Assembly (NCBI RefSeq): GCF_030687535.1
Contig: NZ_CP117437.1
Coordinates: 3,369,501-3,433,500 of the forward strand
DNA from: Pseudomonas sp. FP2335
Lineage (GTDB): Bacteria > Pseudomonadota > Gammaproteobacteria > Pseudomonadales > Pseudomonadaceae
DNA length: 64,000 bases
Direction of reading: 5' to 3'
Below the pieces are notes generated by a model, which had not been told where the DNA came from, searched no databases, and saw only the letters and a program-made list of their open reading frames with translations. The position numbers and the translations under genes were made by a program. Position 1 is the first letter of the stretch. Every line of letters starts with the position of its first letter. Positions 18,550 through 30,273 of the stretch are shown piece by piece.

Positions 18550-19323
18550 ATGACGACATTGAACGGCAAGACCGCCCTGGTCACCGGTTCCACCAGCGGT
18601 ATCGGCCTGGGCATCGCATTGAGCCTGGCCAAAGCCGGCGCCAACCTGATCCTCAACGGCTTCGGCGACGCCAGCGCGGTGATCGCCCAGGTGCAGGCGT
18701 TCGGCGGTAAGGTCGGGCATCACCCGGCCGACGTCAGCGACCCGGCGCAGATCGCCGACATGCTCGCCTACGCCGAGCGCGAGTTCGGCGGCGTCGACAT
18801 CCTGGTCAACAACGCCGGCATCCAGCATGTGGCGGCGGTGGAAGACTTCCCCACCGAGCGCTGGGATTCGATCATCGCCATCAACCTGTCGTCGGTGTTC
18901 CACAGCACGCGCTTGAGCCTGCCGGGCATGAAAGCCAAGGGCTGGGGGCGCATCGTCAACATCGCCTCGGTACACGGCCAGGTCGGTTCGGTGGGCAAGG
19001 CGGCCTATGTGGCGGCCAAGCACGGCGTGATCGGCCTGACCAAGGTGGTGGGCCTGGAGACCGCGACCAGCAATGTGACGTGCAACGCCATCTGCCCGGG
19101 CTGGGTATTGACGCCGCTGGTACAGAAGCAGATTGATGATCGCATCGCCACGGGCGTGGACCCGCAGCAAGCGCAGCATGATTTGCTGGCAGAGAAGCAG
19201 CCGTCGCTGGAATTTGTGACGCCGCCGCAGTTGGGTGAGTTGGTGCTGTTCCTGTGCAGCGAAGCCGGCAGCCAAGTGCGTGGTGCGGCGTGGAACATCG
19301 ATGGCGGCTGGTTGGCCCAATAA
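18550..19323 (+). CDS. bdhA: D-3-hydroxybutyrate dehydrogenase
   Basis: A 257-residue short-chain dehydrogenase that oxidises D-3-hydroxybutyrate to acetoacetate with NAD. The nucleotide motif (TGSTSGIGLG), NNAGIQH, catalytic Ser region (NIASVHG), Y-x3-K (YVAAKHG) and the GWVLTPLVQKQI stretch conserved in BdhA are all visible. The start at 18550 follows AGG 7 nt after the permease stop. It supplies the substrate of the acetoacetyl-CoA synthetase encoded downstream. Confidence 0.93.
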   Translation: MTTLNGKTALVTGSTSGIGLGIALSLAKAGANLILNGFGDASAVIAQVQAFGGKVGHHPADVSDPAQIADMLAYAEREFGGVDILVNNAGIQHVAAVEDFPTERWDSIIAINLSSVFHSTRLSLPGMKAKGWGRIVNIASVHGQVGSVGKAAYVAAKHGVIGLTKVVGLETATSNVTCNAICPGWVLTPLVQKQIDDRIATGVDPQQAQHDLLAEKQPSLEFVTPPQLGELVLFLCSEAGSQVRGAAWNIDGGWLAQ

Positions 19324-19370
19324 ACGCAAACCTGGACAACACTGGAGATACAAATGTAGGCAAGGGCTTG

Positions 19371-19459
19371 TGTGGGAGCGGGCTTGCTCGCGAAGGCGGT
19401 GGTTCAGCCCAAGCATCTGTGACTGATACTCCGCCTTCGCGAGCAAGCCCGCTCCCACA
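19371..19459. repeat. REP pair between bdhA and aacS
   Basis: Outer ends TGTGGGAGCGGGCTTGCTCG and CGAGCAAGCCCGCTCCCACA form a near-perfect inverted pair around a CTGTGACTGATAC-containing centre. It lies within the presumed operon and could lower expression of aacS relative to bdhA. Confidence 0.88.
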
Positions 19460-19508
19460 TTGGGCCTGTGTTGCCTGGCAGACTCAAACAAGAACAAGAG
19501 ATCTCGCA

Positions 19509-21461
<1,953 letters not shown>

Positions 21462-21476
21462 TAGATGAAAGGTTTC

Positions 21477-21600
21477 AGCCCTGAGCCACTCATTTGAAGA
21501 CAAAACCCCAATGCATGCTATTTTTCGAGGGGTAGTCAGCCGTTCCCTTGTCACGGGATAATCGGCGTTTGTCATATTTCAAAGCGTTACGCTCAGGGCT
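21477..21600 (+). repeat. Long-range inverted repeat before the hybrid kinase
   Basis: AGCCCTGAGC (21477-21486) and GCTCAGGGCT (21591-21600) are perfectly complementary over 10 bp and separated by 104 nt. The right arm contains the only purine-rich block before the ATG at 21606, so pairing could hide the ribosome site. Confidence 0.4.
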
Positions 21601-21605
21601 TTTTC

Positions 21606-24101
21606 ATGAATGGAACATCCACCGTCAGCGAAGCCGGCGCATTGATCGCACGGCTGGACTGGGCGCAAAGCCCTCTCGGTGAAGCCAAAAACTGGCCGCA
21701 AAGCCTGCGTACGGCGGTGGATATTGTCGTCCACTCGCCGATGCCGATGCTCCTGCTGTGGGGCAGCCAACTGACCCAACTGTACAACGACGGCTTCGCC
21801 GCCCTGGCAGGCAACAAGCACCCACAGGCGCTCGGCCAGCCGGCGCACCAGACCTGGCCGGAATTGCACAGCTTTACCGCACCGATCTACGACGCGGTGC
21901 TCAGCGGCCAGGTACGCACGTTCAGCGAGCAGCCCTTCGTCCTGCAACGCAACAACCGCGACATGGAAATCTGGCTGGACCTGACCTACAGCCCGATCCG
22001 CGATGAAAGTGGCAGCGTGGCCGGCATCCTGGTCACCGCCATCGAAACCAACGAGCGCCGCAAGGCTCAGCACAACACCGAGCAACGCCTGCAACTGGCG
22101 CTGGCAGCGACGGACGCCGTCGGCACCTGGGATTGGGACATCGCCGAAGACCGCTTTATTGCCGACGCCCACTTCGCCTACCTGCACGGCGTCGACCCGG
22201 ATACGGCCGAGCTGCTGCCGATCAGCGACTACCTGCACGGCGTGCATCCCGAAGACCGTGGCATGGTGACGCGCAGCATCAAGCACTGCATCACCTTCGG
22301 CACCGAGTACGCCGAGGAATACCGCCTGCAACAAGCCGACGGCACCGTGCGCTGGGTGTTCGCCCGCGGGCGTTGCTACAAGGACCATCAGGGCCGCCCG
22401 GCGCGCTTTCTCGGCGCCGCCCTGGACCTCACCGAACGCAAGCACACCGAACAGGCCCTGCGCCAAAGCCAGACCGAGCTGCAGTTGATCATCAACGCCA
22501 TGCCGGTGCTGATCGGCTATGTCGACCACGAGCAACGCTTTCGCCTGAACAACAGCGCGTACCTGGACTGGTACGGCATGACGCCCCAGGAGCTGTACGG
22601 CAAAACCATCCGCGAAGTGCTCGGCGACGAGGTGTATGCCGGGCGCCAGGACCAGATCAACGCCGCGCTCAACGGCAAGGCATGCAGTTTCCTGACCATC
22701 ACCCCACACCGCGACGGGCGCCCGCGCCATGCGCTGATGAAGTACCTGCCGCGCTTCAGCAACGACGGCTCGGTGAACGGCTTCTACATCTTTGTGATCG
22801 ACGAGACCGAACGCAAACTCACCGAGGAAGCCCTGCGCCACCTCAACGAAAACCTCGAAGAGCGCGTGGCCCAGCGCACCCAGGCATTGGCCGAGGCCAA
22901 CCAGCGCCTGCAAAACGAAATGTTCGAACGCGAACGCGCCGAAGATGCGCTGCGCCATGCGCAAAAGATGGAAGCGGTCGGCCAGCTCACCGGCGGCATT
23001 GCCCACGATTTCAACAATATGCTCACCGGCATCATCGGCAGCCTGGACCTGATGCAGCGTTACATCGCCGCCGGGCGCAGTGAAGACATCGGCCGTTTTA
23101 CCGATGCCGCCGTGTCCTCCGCCCATCGCGCCGCCGCCCTCACCCACCGTTTGCTGGCCTTCTCACGGCGCCAATCCCTGGACCGCCGCCCGCTCGACCC
23201 GAACCAGCTGGTGGCGTCCCTCGAAGAGTTGTTCCGCCGCACCAAGGGCGCCCATATCAACCTCAAGGTGCAATTGGGCCACGACATCTGGCCGGTGAAC
23301 ACCGACGCCAGCCAGCTGGAAAACGCTCTGCTCAACTTGGTGATCAACGCCCGCGACGCCATGCCCGACGGCGGTGAACTGCTGATCGAAACCGCCAACA
23401 GCTACCTCGACGGCACCGACATCACCACCCTGGAACCAGTCAAAGCCGGTGACTACGTGATGCTCGGCGTATGCGACAACGGCTCCGGCATGGCGCCGAA
23501 AATCCTCGCCAAGGCGTTCGACCCGTTCTTCACCACCAAACCCATCGGCCAGGGCACCGGCCTTGGGCTGTCGATGATCTACGGCTTTGCCCAGCAGTCC
23601 GGCGGGCACGTGACCATCCACAGCGAACCGGGCCAGGGCACCTGCGTGCGTCTGTACCTGCCGCGCCTGCATGGCACCGCGCTGGAAAGCAGCCTGCCGG
23701 CCAGCGTCGGTGAAGCGCCGGTGGCCCTGGCGGGTGAAGCCGTGGTGGTGGTCGAAGATGACCCGGCGGTGCGCATGCTGGTGGTCAATGTGCTCGGCGA
23801 ATTGGGCTACACCGCGCATCAGGCGGCGGATGCACGCACCGCCTTGCCGCTGCTGGAATCGGATCTGCGCGTGGACCTGCTGGTCACCGACGTCGGCCTG
23901 CCGGGCATGAACGGCCGGCAATTGGCCGAGATCGCCCGCCAGCACCGCCCGGGCCTGCGCGTGTTGTTCATGACCGGTTACGCGGAAAAAGCCGCCGAGC
24001 GCCAAGGCTTCCTGGAGGACGGCATGGACATGGTGGCCAAGCCGTTTTCCATCGACCTGCTGGCCACGAAAATCCGCAGCATGATCAGCGTCGTCGAGTG
24101 A
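21606..24101 (+). CDS. Hybrid histidine kinase with three PAS-type domains and a receiver
   Basis: An 831-residue cytoplasmic hybrid sensor kinase. Order: N-terminal PAS-like domain (about 15-145), a PAS_3-type domain (about 158-280, [10 protein letters not shown]), a third PAS (about 290-395), coiled coil, HisKA with the phospho-His in GGIAHDFNN, HATPase ([18 protein letters not shown]) and a receiver with Asp in [12 protein letters not shown]. No membrane segments are seen. The response output is not encoded next to it. A 566-residue relative is encoded at 48043-49743. Confidence 0.9.
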   Translation: MNGTSTVSEAGALIARLDWAQSPLGEAKNWPQSLRTAVDIVVHSPMPMLLLWGSQLTQLYNDGFAALAGNKHPQALGQPAHQTWPELHSFTAPIYDAVLSGQVRTFSEQPFVLQRNNRDMEIWLDLTYSPIRDESGSVAGILVTAIETNERRKAQHNTEQRLQLALAATDAVGTWDWDIAEDRFIADAHFAYLHGVDPDTAELLPISDYLHGVHPEDRGMVTRSIKHCITFGTEYAEEYRLQQADGTVRWVFARGRCYKDHQGRPARFLGAALDLTERKHTEQALRQSQTELQLIINAMPVLIGYVDHEQRFRLNNSAYLDWYGMTPQELYGKTIREVLGDEVYAGRQDQINAALNGKACSFLTITPHRDGRPRHALMKYLPRFSNDGSVNGFYIFVIDETERKLTEEALRHLNENLEERVAQRTQALAEANQRLQNEMFERERAEDALRHAQKMEAVGQLTGGIAHDFNNMLTGIIGSLDLMQRYIAAGRSEDIGRFTDAAVSSAHRAAALTHRLLAFSRRQSLDRRPLDPNQLVASLEELFRRTKGAHINLKVQLGHDIWPVNTDASQLENALLNLVINARDAMPDGGELLIETANSYLDGTDITTLEPVKAGDYVMLGVCDNGSGMAPKILAKAFDPFFTTKPIGQGTGLGLSMIYGFAQQSGGHVTIHSEPGQGTCVRLYLPRLHGTALESSLPASVGEAPVALAGEAVVVVEDDPAVRMLVVNVLGELGYTAHQAADARTALPLLESDLRVDLLVTDVGLPGMNGRQLAEIARQHRPGLRVLFMTGYAEKAAERQGFLEDGMDMVAKPFSIDLLATKIRSMISVVE

Positions 24102-24146
24102 GTTCAGGCATAATCGCGCGCCGTTGCACGTACCTGGTAGAGATCA

Positions 24147-24422
24147 ATGAAAGCCCAAGCCCGTCATATCCTGGTGAAAACCAGCGAAGAAGCCGAACAA
24201 CTCAAACAGCGCATTGCCAAGGGCGAAGCCTTTGACGTGCTGGCCAAGAAGTACTCCACCTGCCCATCGGGCAAGCGCGGTGGGGATTTGGGCGAGATCC
24301 GGCCGGGGCAGATGGTCGGGGCGATTGATGCGGTGATCTTCAAGAAGCCGCTGCGGGTGGTGCATGGGCCGGTCAAGAGCAAGTTTGGGTATCACCTGGT
24401 GCAGGTGTTTTACCGGGATTGA
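24147..24422 (+). CDS. Small parvulin, peptidyl-prolyl isomerase
   Basis: A 91-residue single-domain parvulin (MKAQARHILVKTSEEAEQL; CPSGKRGGDLGEIRPGQMV; KSKFGYHLVQVFYRD). It is a diverged relative of the 93-residue protein at 9452-9733 and cytoplasmic. It is preceded by a weak GTAGAGAT ribosome site and stands alone between the hybrid kinase and a REP cluster. Confidence 0.92.
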   Translation: MKAQARHILVKTSEEAEQLKQRIAKGEAFDVLAKKYSTCPSGKRGGDLGEIRPGQMVGAIDAVIFKKPLRVVHGPVKSKFGYHLVQVFYRD

Positions 24423-24438
24423 GGGTTGGCTTGAGGCC

Positions 24439-24525
24439 GCTATCGCAGGCAAGCCAGCTCCCACAGGTGACCGCGTTTTGTTTAAAGGAATGCGGTCGAA
24501 TGTGGGAGCCGGGCTTGCCCGCGAT
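24439..24525. repeat. REP pair
   Basis: Two REP units face each other: TATCGCAGGCAAGCCAGCTC...CCACAG at the left and TGTGGGAGCCGGGCTTGCCC at the right. They fill the convergent gap between the parvulin and the sugar kinase. Confidence 0.85.
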
Positions 24526-24542
24526 CCGCCGCAGGCGGCCAT

Positions 24543-25448
24543 TCACCGAGGGATCAACGCCCCTGGTACTTGAATCACCCGACTCGCCAACCCATGCCCC
24601 GCCACCGCCGCTTGCTCCGGCGAGCCGCCCTTCAAGCGACTGGCCAGATACGCCGCACTGAACGAGTCCCCTGCCGCCGTCGTATCCACCACCTTCTCAA
24701 CCTTCAGCGCCGGCACGGCAAAGTGCTCGCCCTTGAAACGGATCAGGCATTCCTGCGCGCCACGCTTGAGCACCACTTCGTCAATCCCCGGATACGCCGC
24801 AAACACCTGCTCACTGCTGGCATAACCAAACAACCCGCGCTCGTCATCTTCGGTCAGCAAGGCCATATCCACCTCGGCCAATACCTTGTGATAGGCCACA
24901 CGCGCCGCTTCGACGCTGGCCCATAAACGCGGCCGGTAGTTGTTGTCAAACACCACCTTGCCCCCGCGCCGGCGGGTTTCGACCAGGGCTTGCAACAAGC
25001 GCTCGCGGCCGACTTCGCCGAGCACCGCCAGGGTGATGCCGCTGAAATACACCACGTCGTAGCCCGGCAAGGCCGCCAGGATCGGCGCGGCGGCAGGCGT
25101 GGTAAAGCAGTCGCGCACGGCGGCTTCGTTGCGCCAGTAAAGAAATTTGCGCTCGCCGCTGGCGTCGGTCTGGATGCAGTACAACCCCGGCAAACGTCCC
25201 GGCAGGCGCTGGACCATGTCCAGGCCGAGGCCTTCGTCGCGCCATTGCTGGCACATGGCGTCGCTGAAGCTGTCATCGCCCAGGGCGGTGACGTAATCGA
25301 CGCGGCCTAGGCTGCCCAGCTCGCGGCGCAGGTACACCGCCGTGTTGAGGGTGTCGCCGCCGAAGCTCTGGTGCAGGCTGCCGTCGGCGCGGTGTTGCAG
25401 TTCGATCATGCATTCGCCGATGAGGGCGATGTGGGGGTGAGCAGTCAT
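24543..25448 (-). CDS. kdgK: PfkB-family sugar kinase, probable 2-keto-3-deoxygluconate kinase
   Basis: A 301-residue PfkB/ribokinase-type kinase. The N-terminal GECMIEL and FGGDTLNTAVYL (sugar binding) and the C-terminal DTTAAGDSFSAAYL (anion hole and catalytic Asp) are intact. The overall pattern is that of KdgK, which phosphorylates 2-keto-3-deoxygluconate (KDG) to KDPG. It is the last gene of the minus-strand cluster that starts at 31156, separated from the deaminase gene by a REP pair. Confidence 0.88.
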   Translation of the reverse strand: MTAHPHIALIGECMIELQHRADGSLHQSFGGDTLNTAVYLRRELGSLGRVDYVTALGDDSFSDAMCQQWRDEGLGLDMVQRLPGRLPGLYCIQTDASGERKFLYWRNEAAVRDCFTTPAAAPILAALPGYDVVYFSGITLAVLGEVGRERLLQALVETRRRGGKVVFDNNYRPRLWASVEAARVAYHKVLAEVDMALLTEDDERGLFGYASSEQVFAAYPGIDEVVLKRGAQECLIRFKGEHFAVPALKVEKVVDTTAAGDSFSAAYLASRLKGGSPEQAAVAGHGLASRVIQVPGALIPR

Positions 25449-25477
25449 GATGGGGTCTCGGGTGTGGCTGATGGCCT

Positions 25478-25569
25478 CTTCGCGAGCAAGCCCGCTCCCA
25501 CATTGGATTGGGTTCACAGATTTCTATTTGTGAATACCGTCAACTGTGGCAGCGGGCTTGCTCGCGAAG
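25478..25569. repeat. REP pair between kdgK and the deaminase gene
   Basis: CTTCGCGAGCAAGCCCGCTC at the left and GAGC-type GCGGGCTTGCTCGCGAAG at the right form an inverted pair; the right unit is slightly degenerate (GTGGCAGCGGG instead of GTGGGAGCGGG). Confidence 0.85.
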
Positions 25570-25582
25570 GGCTCGACTCGGT

Positions 25583-26791
25583 CTAGAAACAGGTATGCAA
25601 GCTCTCGACCACCTGCAACTGCTCATCCACCAGGCAACCCACCTGCCACTTGTCAAACGTCAGGCACGGGTGCGAAGTACCGAACGAAATAATGTCACCA
25701 ATACACAACTCAACCCCCGGCGCCACGCTCATGAACGCATGCTGGTCCATCACCGCCGTGACCTTGCACCCGCTCACATCCTCGCCTTCGGCGGGCACGA
25801 TCCCGGCCTTGTAGCGCTTGAGCGGCACCGGCAACCCGGCGTCGTAGGCCACGTCGCGCTTGCCCAGGGCAACCACCGCGAAGCCCGGCTCGGGCAGCGA
25901 TTGCACGTGGGCCCAGACTTCCAGCGCCGGGCGCAGGGCTTCGTTGAGGTCGCTGCGACGCTCGAGTACGCAGCATTGCGCGTCTTTGTAGATACCGTGG
26001 TCGTGGGCCACATAACTGCCGGGACGCAGCACGCTGAGGAAGCGGCCGGCGGCGTTTTGTGTTTCGAACGACTCGGCGATCAGGTCGTACCAGGCCGACC
26101 CCGATGCGCTGATGATCGGCTTGGCCAGGTCGAAAGAACCGTTGTTCTGCAAATCCACCGCCAGGCGCACCAGGCTCGCGGCAAAGTCGCGGATACCGCT
26201 GATAGCGTGCTCGCCGTGGATCACCCCTTCATAACCTTCGATACCGGTCAGCGCCAGGGCCGGCTGGGCCTGGATCGCCTTGGCCAGGTCGCGCACTTGC
26301 TGCTCGCTGCGGCAGCCGCAACGGCCGCCGACCACGCCGTATTCGATCATCACATTGAGGCGCAGGCCACGGGCGGCAAAGAACAGCCCGAGGTCGGCGA
26401 CGTTGTCTGGATGATCGACCATGCAGTGGAAATCGAAATCCTTGTCCGCCAACAGGTCGGCGATCAACGCCATGTTCGGCGCACCCACCAGTTGGTTGGC
26501 CATCAATACGCGGCGAACGCCACCGGCGTAGGCGGCACGGGTCTGCACAGCGTTGGCCAGGGTAATGCCCCAGGCACCGGCGGCGATCTGGCGCTGGAAC
26601 AGCGCCGGCATCATGCTGGTCTTGCCATGGGGCGCCAGCTCGGCGCCACTGTTGCTGACGAACGTTTGCATCCAGCGGATGTTGTGTTCCAGGGCGTCGC
26701 GGTGCAGCACCAGGGCCGGCAGGCTGACGTCACGGACCAGATGGGCACCGACGGCGGCGGCGCCTTTTTCAACGGCATTGATGGCAGACAT
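25583..26791 (-). CDS. Fold-III PLP-dependent amino acid deaminase/ammonia-lyase, DSD1-like
   Basis: A 402-residue enzyme of the alanine racemase/D-threonine aldolase/DSD1 fold. The PLP lysine is K57 in APHGKTSM, and a C-terminal metal site H374-x-C376 in GTSHPCLTF corresponds to the zinc ligands of D-serine dehydratase. Members remove water and ammonia from D-hydroxy-amino acids through a 2-amino-enamine. Placed beside RidA and a KDG kinase, the natural substrate may be D-glucosaminate (product KDG); D-serine or D-threonine are alternatives. An AGGAGC site precedes the start. Confidence 0.85.
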   Translation of the reverse strand: MSAINAVEKGAAAVGAHLVRDVSLPALVLHRDALEHNIRWMQTFVSNSGAELAPHGKTSMMPALFQRQIAAGAWGITLANAVQTRAAYAGGVRRVLMANQLVGAPNMALIADLLADKDFDFHCMVDHPDNVADLGLFFAARGLRLNVMIEYGVVGGRCGCRSEQQVRDLAKAIQAQPALALTGIEGYEGVIHGEHAISGIRDFAASLVRLAVDLQNNGSFDLAKPIISASGSAWYDLIAESFETQNAAGRFLSVLRPGSYVAHDHGIYKDAQCCVLERRSDLNEALRPALEVWAHVQSLPEPGFAVVALGKRDVAYDAGLPVPLKRYKAGIVPAEGEDVSGCKVTAVMDQHAFMSVAPGVELCIGDIISFGTSHPCLTFDKWQVGCLVDEQLQVVESLHTCF

Positions 26792-26800
26792 GAAATGCTC

Positions 26801-27565
26801 CTATTCGTTGATGCGACGGGCCAGGCTGTTGGCGCTGTCGATCAACACCCGGCGATAGTCGTTGTAGTTTTTCAGCGCATCGGCCCTTGGCGCGACGATG
26901 CACAGGGTCGCAATGCTGATGCCTTGCGCGTCCCGCACCGGGGCGGCAAAACAGTGGGTAAAGGTGTCGGCCACGCTGTCGAAGGAGAAGAAGCCATCGA
27001 GGGTGGCCTGGCGGATCTGTGCCAGGAAGGTCTCCAGCGGCAAGCGCTCACCGTCCGGCAGGATGAAATCGTCCTGGTCGATCAGGTCGATGATCTGCTG
27101 GTCGCTCAGATGCCCCAGCAGCAGGCGCCCGGAGGCCGTCCAGGGGATCGGCGCGTTTTCGCCGATGTCCGAAGAAATACGGAAATGCCGCTCGCCCTCG
27201 CGCATCAGCGCCACCGTGTATTTGCGCCCGTTGAGCAGGCACATCTGCGCGGTTTCGTGGGTCTGGCTGACGATTTCCTGCAAGGCGTGGTCGGCCTCGC
27301 GGGTCAGGTCGAAGTGGCGCAGGTGCGCCTGGCCGAGAAAATACAGCTGGCGACCAAGGTAGACGTGACCGTCTTTGCCTACCGTCTCCAGAATGCGTCG
27401 TTCCAGCAGCGAGGCGACCAGTTCGTAGACCGTGGACTTGGGGCTGCCGATGCCGCTGGCAATATCATTCGGGCGCAGGGGCTGGCCGATTTCCTTGAGG
27501 AAATCGAGAATATCGAACGCCCGGTCCAGGCCTTTGGCGCGGCGTTTGATGGTGTCTTCGGTCAT
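26801..27565 (-). CDS. IclR-family transcriptional regulator
   Basis: A 254-residue IclR-type regulator: winged helix at the N-terminus (RPNDIASGIGSPKSTVYELVASLLE) and an effector-binding domain (GRLLLGHLSDQQ; APVRDAQGISIATLCIVAP). It is encoded 9 nt upstream of the deaminase, inside the cluster it probably controls. The start at 27565 (MTEDTIKRR) was preferred; an ATG at 27586 would add seven residues and neither has a good ribosome site. A candidate operator lies at 31181-31196. Confidence 0.9.
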   Translation of the reverse strand: MTEDTIKRRAKGLDRAFDILDFLKEIGQPLRPNDIASGIGSPKSTVYELVASLLERRILETVGKDGHVYLGRQLYFLGQAHLRHFDLTREADHALQEIVSQTHETAQMCLLNGRKYTVALMREGERHFRISSDIGENAPIPWTASGRLLLGHLSDQQIIDLIDQDDFILPDGERLPLETFLAQIRQATLDGFFSFDSVADTFTHCFAAPVRDAQGISIATLCIVAPRADALKNYNDYRRVLIDSANSLARRINE

Positions 27566-27611
27566 GGCAGTTTTCGGTCCGGTCATAGTAGTAATGCTGC
27601 ACAGTGAACCC

Positions 27612-27700
27612 CTGTGGGAGCGGGCTTGCCCGCGAAAGCGGTGGGTCAGTCAGGCATGGGTTGCCTGACACTCCGTCATCGCAGGCAAGCCAGCTCCCAC
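27612..27700. repeat. REP pair upstream of the IclR gene
   Basis: TGTGGGAGCGGGCTTGCCCG and GCAGGCAAGCCAGCTCCCAC face each other. The centre carries an extra perfect hairpin, GTCAGGCA-TGGGT-TGCCTGAC (27648-27668). It fills most of the 168-nt gap between ridA and iclR. Confidence 0.87.
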
Positions 27701-27733
27701 ATTGGCGCTGCGGGGGGCTTCAGATCGCTGCAT

Positions 27734-28123
27734 TTAGCCTTTTTTCTTGTAGGCCACGCAATCGATCTCCACCTTGCAATCGACCATCATATTGGCCTGC
27801 ACACAGGCGCGCGCCGGTGCGTGTTCCGGGGTGAAGTATTCGCCGAACACCTTGTTGAAACTCCAGAAGTCCCGTGGGTCTTCCAGCCATACGCCAACGC
27901 GGACCACGTCTTTGAGCTCGTAGCCGGCTTCTTCGAGGATCGCTACCACATTGCGCATGGTCTGCCGGGTTTGCTCGACGATGCCACCGTTGATGATTTC
28001 ACCGTCCACCGCTGGCACTTGGCCCGAGACGTAGAGCCAGCCGTCCGCTTCCACCGCACGGGCGAAAGGACGTGGCTGGCCGCCGCCGGCAGTGCTGCCG
28101 GTGCCGTAACGAGTAATGCTCAT
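27734..28123 (-). CDS. ridA: RidA-family enamine/imine deaminase
   Basis: A 129-residue RidA/YjgF protein. It has the conserved GGWLYVSGQVP-like segment (ADGWLYVSGQVPAVDG), TRQTMRNVVAILEEAG, and ARACVQANMMVDCKVEIDCVAY containing the active-site Arg. RidA proteins hydrolyse the 2-imino or enamine products of PLP lyases, matching the deaminase two genes on. The start at 28123 follows AGGAGGC. It lies 16 nt behind the ABC ATPase gene. Confidence 0.92.
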   Translation of the reverse strand: MSITRYGTGSTAGGGQPRPFARAVEADGWLYVSGQVPAVDGEIINGGIVEQTRQTMRNVVAILEEAGYELKDVVRVGVWLEDPRDFWSFNKVFGEYFTPEHAPARACVQANMMVDCKVEIDCVAYKKKG

Positions 28124-28139
28124 AAAAATAGCCTCCTGA

Positions 28140-28922
28140 TTAAAAACGAATGTTCTTGAGAAATTCCGCCAGGCGCGGCGATTGCGGGCGCTCGAAGATG
28201 TCCTTCGACGAGCCCTGCTCTTCAATGCGGCCCTGGTTCATGAAAACGATCTTGTCGGACACTTCATAGGCGAAGCGCATTTCGTGGGTGACCAGCAACA
28301 TGGTCATGCCCTCTTCCGCCAGGCCCTTGATCACGCTGAGCACTTCGCCCACCAGTTCCGGGTCGAGGGCCGAGGTGACTTCATCGAACAGCATCAGGCT
28401 GGGGTTCATCGCAATCGCCCGGGCAATCGCCACGCGCTGTTGCTGGCCGCCGGAAAGCTGGCCGGGGAAATGGTTGCGCCGCTCCAACAAGCCTACGCGG
28501 TCGAGCCATTTTTCCGCCAATGCCACGGCCTCGTCCTTGCCCATCTTCTTGACCTTGAGCAGGCCGAGGGTGACGTTTTGCAACGCGGTCAAATGGGGGA
28601 ACAGGTTGAACTGCTGGAACGCCATGCCGGTCATTGCGCGGTGCTGGGAGATCACGCGTTCAGGGTGACGCACGCGCTTGCCGGCGATTTCGCTGTAGCC
28701 GATGGACTCGCCGTCAAGCGTGATCTGCCCGCCCTGGAACTCTTCCAGCAGGTTGACACAGCGCAGCAGCGTGGTCTTGCCCGAGCCGCTGGAGCCGATC
28801 AACGTGACCACGTTGCCGCGCTGCATGCTCAGGTCGACGCCCTTGAGTACTTCCACGTCGCCGTACTGTTTACGCAGGCCGCGAATGTTGAGCAGTGCTT
28901 GCTCTGTTTGAGGTTGGTTCAT
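28140..28922 (-). CDS. Polar amino-acid-type ABC transporter ATPase
   Basis: A 260-residue ATPase of the HisP/GlnQ group. Walker A is [12 protein letters not shown], signature LSGGQQQR, Walker [12 protein letters not shown], with the H-loop in [10 protein letters not shown]. It overlaps the upstream permease gene by 4 bp and precedes ridA by 16 nt, so transporter and catabolic enzyme are cotranscribed. Substrate class is polar amino acid or amino-sugar acid by context. Confidence 0.94.
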   Translation of the reverse strand: MNQPQTEQALLNIRGLRKQYGDVEVLKGVDLSMQRGNVVTLIGSSGSGKTTLLRCVNLLEEFQGGQITLDGESIGYSEIAGKRVRHPERVISQHRAMTGMAFQQFNLFPHLTALQNVTLGLLKVKKMGKDEAVALAEKWLDRVGLLERRNHFPGQLSGGQQQRVAIARAIAMNPSLMLFDEVTSALDPELVGEVLSVIKGLAEEGMTMLLVTHEMRFAYEVSDKIVFMNQGRIEEQGSSKDIFERPQSPRLAEFLKNIRF

Positions 28923-29581
28923 GGCAAGGCCACCCGCTTTTCAATGTAGCGCCCGAATAACTCGATGGCGTAGTTGATGACAAAGAACAGAAACCCGGCG
29001 AACAGATAGAACTCCAGGGTCATGAAGGTACGCGCGATGACTTGCTGGGTACTCAACAGCAACTCGGCCACGCCGATGACCGAAAGCAAAGTCGAGGCCT
29101 TGACGATTTCCGTGGAGGAATTGACCCACGTCGGCAGGATCTGCCGCAGTGCCTGTGGCAGCAGCACGTAGGCCAGGGACTGTTGGAATGTCAGGCCAAT
29201 CGCCTTGCCCGCCTCCAGTTGCCCACGGGGGATGGCTTGCAGCGCGCCGCGCACGATCTCCGAGACGTGAGAACCGCAAAACAGTGTCAACCCGACCGCA
29301 CCGGCCTGGAACGCGCTGATTTGCCAACCGAGCGCCGGCAGCATGTAGAAACACGCGAGCACCAGCACAAACACCGGCGTGCCACGGATCAGATCCACAT
29401 ACAGGCGAAACGGCGCCCGCATCCAGAACTTGCCGTAGGTCAGGATCAACCCGGCGACGATGCCGATCAGGGTGCCGAAGATAATCGCCAGCGCCGACAC
29501 ATACACGCTGGCTTGAAAGCCCGCCCACAGGGTATCCCGGGCGATCCACAACTCATGCAACCAGCTGGGGGACTCGTACAT
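28919..29581 (-). CDS. ABC transporter permease, HisM/HisQ type (second)
   Basis: A 220-residue inner-membrane permease with about five membrane segments. The [17 protein letters not shown] region and the EAA loop at [31 protein letters not shown] are typical. It pairs with the permease at 29593-30255; ATG and TGA overlap with the ATPase gene. Confidence 0.93.
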   Translation of the reverse strand: MYESPSWLHELWIARDTLWAGFQASVYVSALAIIFGTLIGIVAGLILTYGKFWMRAPFRLYVDLIRGTPVFVLVLACFYMLPALGWQISAFQAGAVGLTLFCGSHVSEIVRGALQAIPRGQLEAGKAIGLTFQQSLAYVLLPQALRQILPTWVNSSTEIVKASTLLSVIGVAELLLSTQQVIARTFMTLEFYLFAGFLFFVINYAIELFGRYIEKRVALP

Positions 29582-29592
29582 GGGAACCCTCC

Positions 29593-30255
29593 TTAACGAC
29601 GGATCGCCAGACGCTGTTCCAAGTAACGGAGCAGCATGGCAATGAGGTAACAGGCAGCCACGTAGAGCGCCGTCGTGACCAGCCAGGTTTCAATCACCCG
29701 GTAGCTTTCGACGTTGATCTTGCGGGCGTAATAGGTCAGCTCCGGCACCGCAATGGCAGCGGCCAGCGAGGTGTCCTTGAACAGCGAAATAAAGTTGTTC
29801 GACAGCGCCGGCAGCACGTTGCGCAGCATCACCGGCACGGTGATGTAGGCACGGATGCGCCACTCGCCCAGGCCGATGGCCAGGCCGGCTTCACGCAACC
29901 CCTTGGGAATATTCAACAGCCCGGCACGGAATACTTCGGTCAGGTAGGCACCGGCGTACAGCGACAGCGTGATGATGAAGGACGGGATTTTGTCGAGGCG
30001 GATGCCCAACGACGGCAGCGCAAAGTAGATCAACAGGATCAACACCAGGATCGGCGTGTTGCGCACCACTGTCACGTACACCGAGGCGAAGATTCGCAAC
30101 GCGCGGTGCTTGGACAGCATGGCAAACGCCATCAGCAGGCCGATCACGCAACCGATGGCGATCGACAGCAGTGCCAGCTGCAGGCCCAGGCCGAGCCCCG
30201 CCAGCAAAGTGTCGAAATCGCGCCACACGGCGGCAAAGTTCAACTGATAGTTCAT
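29593..30255 (-). CDS. ABC transporter permease, HisM/HisQ type (first)
   Basis: A 220-residue permease (MNYQLNFAAVWRDFDTLLAGL start). It has the VRNTPILVLILLIYFALP segment and the EAA loop PKGLREAGLAIGLGEWRIRAYITVP. The start at 30255 was preferred over an in-frame ATG nine bases upstream because relatives begin MNY. It follows the binding-protein gene by 52 nt, which hold a stable hairpin. Confidence 0.92.
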   Translation of the reverse strand: MNYQLNFAAVWRDFDTLLAGLGLGLQLALLSIAIGCVIGLLMAFAMLSKHRALRIFASVYVTVVRNTPILVLILLIYFALPSLGIRLDKIPSFIITLSLYAGAYLTEVFRAGLLNIPKGLREAGLAIGLGEWRIRAYITVPVMLRNVLPALSNNFISLFKDTSLAAAIAVPELTYYARKINVESYRVIETWLVTTALYVAACYLIAMLLRYLEQRLAIRR

Positions 30256-30273
30256 GGTCAGCAATACCTAATA

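Noticed and set aside
25508..27607. A 699-codon open frame on the plus strand opposite the deaminase and IclR genes
   Set aside because: It is antisense to two genes with clear families and active-site motifs; high-GC Pseudomonas DNA often leaves such frames open.
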